Positions 59,691-64,000 of a stretch of DNA of 64,000 bases are shown in pieces (the first letter of the stretch is position 1; every line of letters begins with the position of its first letter). Below the pieces are notes generated by a model, which saw nothing but the letters and a program-made list of their open reading frames with translations, was not told the DNA's origin and did not search any database. The translations under genes were made by a program, and so were the position numbers. This DNA is from Mesostigma viride (Eukaryota; Streptophyta; Mesostigmatophyceae; Mesostigmatales; Mesostigmataceae): assembly GCA_009746045.1 (NCBI GenBank), contig RPFO01001180.1:110494-174493 (forward strand), written 5' to 3'.

Positions 59691-59970
59691 GCCCTGAGAT
59701 TTTCAGCGCCTGAGAAAATGCCCTGAGATTTTCAGCCTGAGAAAAAAAAATCTCAGTGTCCACGTAAAATCTCAGTTTCCACTTAGCCCTGAGATTTCCT
59801 GAGATTTCCTGAGAAAAAGCCAATTTTCTCAGGCCAATCTCAGGAAATCTCAGGTCACTTTCTCAGGAAATCTCAGGAAAATCTCAGGAAATCTCAGGAC
59901 ATCTCAGGAAATCTCAGGAAATCTCAGTTTTTTTCTCAGGAAATCTCAGGAAATCTCAGTTTTCTCAGTA
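59691..59970. repeat. Right subterminal repeats of the second CACTA element
   Basis: Mirror of the left repeats: ggaaatctcagg in many copies up to the terminus. Confidence 0.88.
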
Positions 59971-59986
59971 GCGAGTTCCTAGTGCT

Positions 59987-62900
59987 CCGCCCCCGGCCTC
60001 GTTGCCGGGGCCTGGGGTGGTCGCGGGCGCGCTGGCGAGTCCCCCTGGGAGGGGCGCCGGCGTTCTCGATCCCCCTCCGCTGGGGGTCTCCCCGGTGGGC
60101 ACTGCCTCCTCCGTGGCCCCGGCGGGCCTGCCGGGCGCTGGTCGGGTCGTGGTGCGCGCGCCTGCCGGCCCGGCTGGGGAGACGCCGCAGGCCCCCCGTC
60201 CTGCCTTTGCTGGCGCCGCTCCCCGCCACTCAGCGCCTGCCGACGGCCTTCACCGGTGTGCCGTGCTGCTTCCCACGGGGTCCCCGTGTGCGGGTGTGTT
60301 CCACAACCGTAACCTCCTCTGCCAGCACCTTCGCGCTGTGCACCCCGATCTCGGCGCGGCGGATCTGCAGGCCATGAGCTGTTACCGGTGCCCGGAAGCT
60401 CACTGCCAGCGGGTGTACTCCATTCACGGGCGCGCTCAGCACGCGCGCGCCTGTGTTGCTCAACGGCCCCTCAACCGGCCAGCAGTCCCGGCCCCCTCCC
60501 CCCTCCCGTCTCGGCTCCCACCGGCTCCCAGCCCCCGCCGCCCGACTACTCGGCCAGTTGGCGTTGGCTTGACACGGTTCCCTGGGATGCATGCGCCATC
60601 AACCCGACGTCTACCCTGACCGACCTCCCCCACCGCGCGCGTAGCCTTTTCGCGCAATGTGCAATCGTTTCTCTCCGGCGCATGCACGCCGCTCCGGACG
60701 ACCCGCTGGGCTTTAAACTGCACATGGTGACCCCCCGCCTGCTCCTCACCCCTCTCGGGCGTGGTGTGCGCGGCCTCCAGGGTGCGGTTATTGCCCGTTG
60801 CCGACGCTTTCTGCAGGGGGACTGGGAGGGGCTGTTTGGCGTGCCGCCCCCGCGCACGGCCCGGCTGTCGGGGGAGGTCAACTTCGAGCGGGTGGCCGCC
60901 GACGTCATCCGCCTCGTCCGCGAGGGGCAGCTCAGCCGGGCCATGACCCGCTTGGAAATGGCCAAGCTCGCCCCCGCCAATGCGGCTACCCTGGCGGCCT
61001 TGGAGGCTCTTCACCCTGCGGAGCCCGGATTCCAGCTGCCCGTGCCGGACCCCCTGCCGGCCCCCCTCCGGCTGGACCGCGACTGCTTCCTGGAGGTGAT
61101 GCGTGCGGTCCCGCGGGCTTCCTCTACCGGGCCGTCGGGCTGGCGCTACGAGCACTTGGAGGTCCTGGTGGGGCATGGGGGCGAGGACATTCTCTTTGAC
61201 ACCCTCATTGACCTGGCGGCTGGTCGCGTTCCTCCCGCTGCGCGCGAGTGGTTAGCGGGCGCTCGCCTCCTCGCTCTGCTCAAGGGTGTCTTGCCCCCCC
61301 CGAGGGCAAGGTGCGCCCGATCGCCTGCGGTGAGGTGCTCCGCAAGCTCGTGGGCAAAGTGATCTGCCGCCAAAAGGCGCCCGAGCTCCGTGCCTTTTTC
61401 TGCCCGCCCCTCGCAGCGGGTGAGACCTCGGTGGCGGCCCAGCTGGGGGTGACGACTCCAGGCGGGGCGGATATCCTCATCCATTCGGTGCAGGCCTACC
61501 TCGAGGCCCACCCCACCCACGCTGTCGTCAAGGTCGACTGCCACAACGCGTTCAACAGTCTGTCCCGCGCCAGCATGTTTGCGGCCGTCATGGAGTCCTT
61601 CGAGGACTTGTACGCTTGGACAGCCGTGTGCTACGGCCAGCCCGGCCAACTGGTTCACATCATGGAGGACGGCACTCGCGGCGGCCTGCTGTCGCGGTCG
61701 GGCACCCAGCAAGGGGACCCCCTGGGACCCCTGTACTTTGCCGCCCCCCTCCAGGGTTGCCTCCAAGCGGTCCATGCTGCCCACCCGGCGGTCGCTATTC
61801 AGGCCTACTTGGATGATATCTACCTTCTGGGCCCTGTGCCGGACACCACCGCGGCTCTGCTGGCACTGCAGACCGCGGTGGCCGACATCAACCTCCAGTT
61901 GACCCTTGCCAAGTGCGCGGTGTACTCGCCCCAAGGTGACTGCTCCGGCTTTCCGCCCCAGCTCTTAGGCCGGGACGAGCGCCTCCATGGGTTGGATGTC
62001 CTCGGCGTTCCGGTTGGCGACCCCGCGTTTGTCATCGATGCTCTGCGGGCCGCCCTCGAGGCACGCACTGAGGTACTGCCCTTGATTGCGCGCCTTCATG
62101 ATTCGCAGACCAAGGGTCTGCTTCTGTGGTTTTGCGCTCACCCTCGCGTCGTTCACTGGCTCCGGGGCGCTCTTCCGTCTCAGGTCCGGCTGGCCGCCGA
62201 GGGCCACGACGAACGCATCCAGTCGGCCTTGGCGCAGCTGGTCCCGGGCCCCGACCTCCCGCCACATGCTATTCGCATTGCCTCCCTGCCTGCACGGATG
62301 GGTGGCTGCGGTCTGACTCGTGCCGCCCGGCTGGCCCCAGCAGCCTTTTTGGGCTCCGTCGCTCAGTCGTGGGCGGAAAGCTGCCGGCTCCTGCCCCTTT
62401 TGGCAACGGCAGCGCCTGACCTCCTGGACCCCAGCAGCCCCTTGCCCTTCGTCACCGCCATCCAGGAGGCCTATGCTGAGATCCAGCAGGCCTGTTCTCC
62501 CGTCCGTGCCGCTCAGGCGGTACAGCGCCACCTCCCTCGCGGCACTCCCTCGGTCGCCTCCGTTCAATCTCCCGCCGCATAATCCCTGCTCGCGTCATCG
62601 ATAAACACCAGAAAACCTACGCGGGTATTCTGCACACGGCTGATTGGATTGCTCTTTTCGCGGACCTCAACGCCCAGGGACGTGCGTGGCTGTTCTCGCT
62701 TTCCTTGCGGAGTGTGGGCTCGGCGTACCTTCGTGCTCTTCCCATGGCCCCCCCATTCGCCTTGGCTCCCAGCCACTACTCGGTGGCGCTCCGGCACCAG
62801 CTATTTGCCCCGCAGCCTCTTGTTCCGGCCGGGCGGCCTTGTGGTAGCTGTGGGCAGCCGCTGGATCCCACGGGGACTCACTACCTTGCCTGCATGGGGG

Positions 62901-63460
62901 GCCAACAGAATCAGAATTGGTATTTGTATTTGCACACTGTCCTCCTGACGGTGGTGCTCGCCATGATTCGGTCGGTTTTCCCCCACGCGAACATCCGGTC
63001 CGAGGATGCGGATGGCGCTGCCTTCTATTCCCCCAACCACCGGCCTGACATCGTGGTGCTGGACTTTGAGGGGGGTGGCCGGCATCTGCTTATTGACGTT
63101 TCGGTGGCGCGGCCCTTGGCTCTTAGCCACGTGGCTGGGGCCTCCCTCACGGCAGGTTACACGGCGGACCGGGCGGAGCGGGCCAAGCTCCTGGCCTACG
63201 GCGACGTCGGGCACCATCGTGTGGTGCCCTTTGTCCTGGAGGAGTTTGGGGCCATGGGGCCCCTGACCTCCGCCTTCTTCAAGGAGTGTTGCCGGCTCCG
63301 GGAGGACCGGCTGGACCTGGAGGGCCAGCGGGCCCCATGGTCGGCGCGGACCTGGACGTCATATTGGCGTCAGCGCTTGTCGGTGGCGCTGACTCGGGCC
63401 ATGGCTGACATCATGCTCCGCCGTACGCGGGCTGATTTTGCGGTGCAGCAGGGCTATTAG
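59987..63460 (+). pseudogene. LINE C-terminal coding part: zinc fingers, reverse transcriptase, CCHC, RLE nuclease
   Basis: Continues the frame interrupted at 54368. C2H2-type fingers lie near 60258-60455 (CQHLRAVH; CPEAHCQRVYSIHGRAQH). The RT follows: TGPSGWRYEHLEVL near 61128, EGKVRPIACGEVLRKLVGK near 61305, motif A KVDCHNAFNSL (Asp at 61535), motif B SGTQQGDPLGP near 61700-61731, and YLDD at 61806-61817. After the RT come a CCHC knuckle (CGSCGQPL ... HYLAC, 62839-62892) and a restriction-like endonuclease (RPDIVVLDFEGG and HLLIDVSVARPL, 63040-63115), as in R2/R4-type LINEs. The frame shifts near 60510 (C-run), 61290 (C-run) and 62570. The nuclease would nick target DNA and the RT prime from it. 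Confidence 0.85.
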
Positions 63461-63739
63461 GTTCCTCCCGTTAGGCGTTTCCATTGGTCTTATCGTAGTA
63501 TAGAGCTTTGACATGGCTCTGTATATAGGTTTATAGCTGGGCGTTTGCTTTGGTTTGAGTGATTTCACTCTGCTGTAAGTAATTATATTTTTAATATATA
63601 TCGAATAGGCAGGGATATCCATGCCTAGTGCCCGAACGTGGCGACATGAAGTTTATGCCGCGCACTACCCAATTATCTTTCGAGTACTTGTGGTTACACG
63701 TTACTGCCGGTGAGCATGGTGTTACTTGTACTCACCACA
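63461..63739. other. LINE 3' UTR and right flank
   Basis: Follows the nuclease stop. AT-rich (ttatatttttaatatatatc) near 63580-63605. The exact element end is not visible: no poly(A), clear tandem tail or satellite resumption. Confidence 0.5.
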
Positions 63740-63896
63740 GGCCTTCAGCAATTTACCCTCCAAGTGCCATGAAGATCTGCGCCACTCCACGTGATGGCAA
63801 CTGTCTGTTTGGGGCTATAACTCATCAGCGCGGACGGGAACCATCAAGGGGACACACCCATGCCGACAGGAAGTCGTGGACTATATGCAGGTATTG
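63740..63896 (+). CDS. Exon with OTU cysteine protease motif, partial
   Basis: After a possible acceptor (ctcaccacag, ending 63740) the frame reads PSAIYPPSAMKICATPRDGN, then CLFGAITHQRGREP. DGNCLF with the following His/Gln is the catalytic-cysteine signature of OTU deubiquitinases. A one-base shift later, RQEVVDYMQ appears, also typical of this family, followed by a possible donor cag|gtattg at 63897. The shift may be a sequencing error or decay. The rest, including the catalytic His, would lie to the right. It could be a host gene or a domain borne by another retroelement. Confidence 0.5.
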
Positions 63897-64000
63897 TGTA
63901 GATGCCTATGTCGTTGTTCTTTACGTGTTTAGTACCGTGTTTCTTTCCTGCATTTCACATGTCCTTTTCATTGGCCTGTCGACCACAGCATGTTTTGTGC

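Overview
The window is nuclear DNA of a eukaryote, almost entirely repeats and transposable elements. A chlorophyte (green alga) is the best guess. This rests on GC-rich coding sequence, GT-AG introns, polyQ and Ala/Pro-rich proteins, and a Penelope-like retroelement with an N-terminal GIY-YIG domain, the arrangement of the Chlamys group of the green lineage. No operons, CRISPR arrays or bacterial signals are present.

Layout. 1-2146 (minus): broken gene for a PHD-like, repeat-rich, polyQ protein, running off the left edge. 2340-2830: nested palindromes. 3265-5582 (plus): acidic then Ala/Pro-repeat protein, frameshifted. 6368-15783: left-truncated copy of a CACTA DNA transposon (copy 1), beginning in an 843-bp (ATGG)n array and carrying a nested LINE 3' fragment and a complete 4.8-kb Chlamys-type Penelope-like element. 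15784-18228 (minus): decayed LINE pieces. 19739-21626: an unknown 594-aa reading frame flanked by 59-bp direct repeats. 22665-52565: a 170-bp satellite (about 111 copies), split at 36839-47848 by an 11,010-bp CACTA element (copy 2) with perfect 56-bp inverted termini. 52566-63640: a GC-rich LINE encoding PHD, RING-H2, C2H2-type fingers, reverse transcriptase, a CCHC knuckle and a restriction-like endonuclease, split at 54369-59984 by a second, unrelated CACTA element. 63740-63896: an exon with the OTU cysteine protease motif.

The pieces are linked by insertion history. The satellite existed first; CACTA copy 2 and the LINE entered or abut it; another CACTA entered the LINE; and the Penelope-like element and a LINE tail entered CACTA copy 1, whose empty sites can be read in copy 2. 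Both complete CACTA insertions leave a 2-bp target duplication. Removing each restores the satellite period or the LINE reading frame exactly. Almost every coding region except the Penelope-like ORF has single-base frameshifts, often in homopolymers, so some breaks may be assembly errors.

No wholly new system is proven. The strongest candidates are the PHD/RING-bearing LINE, the intact Chlamys-type element, and the CACTA family with its own spliced gene.
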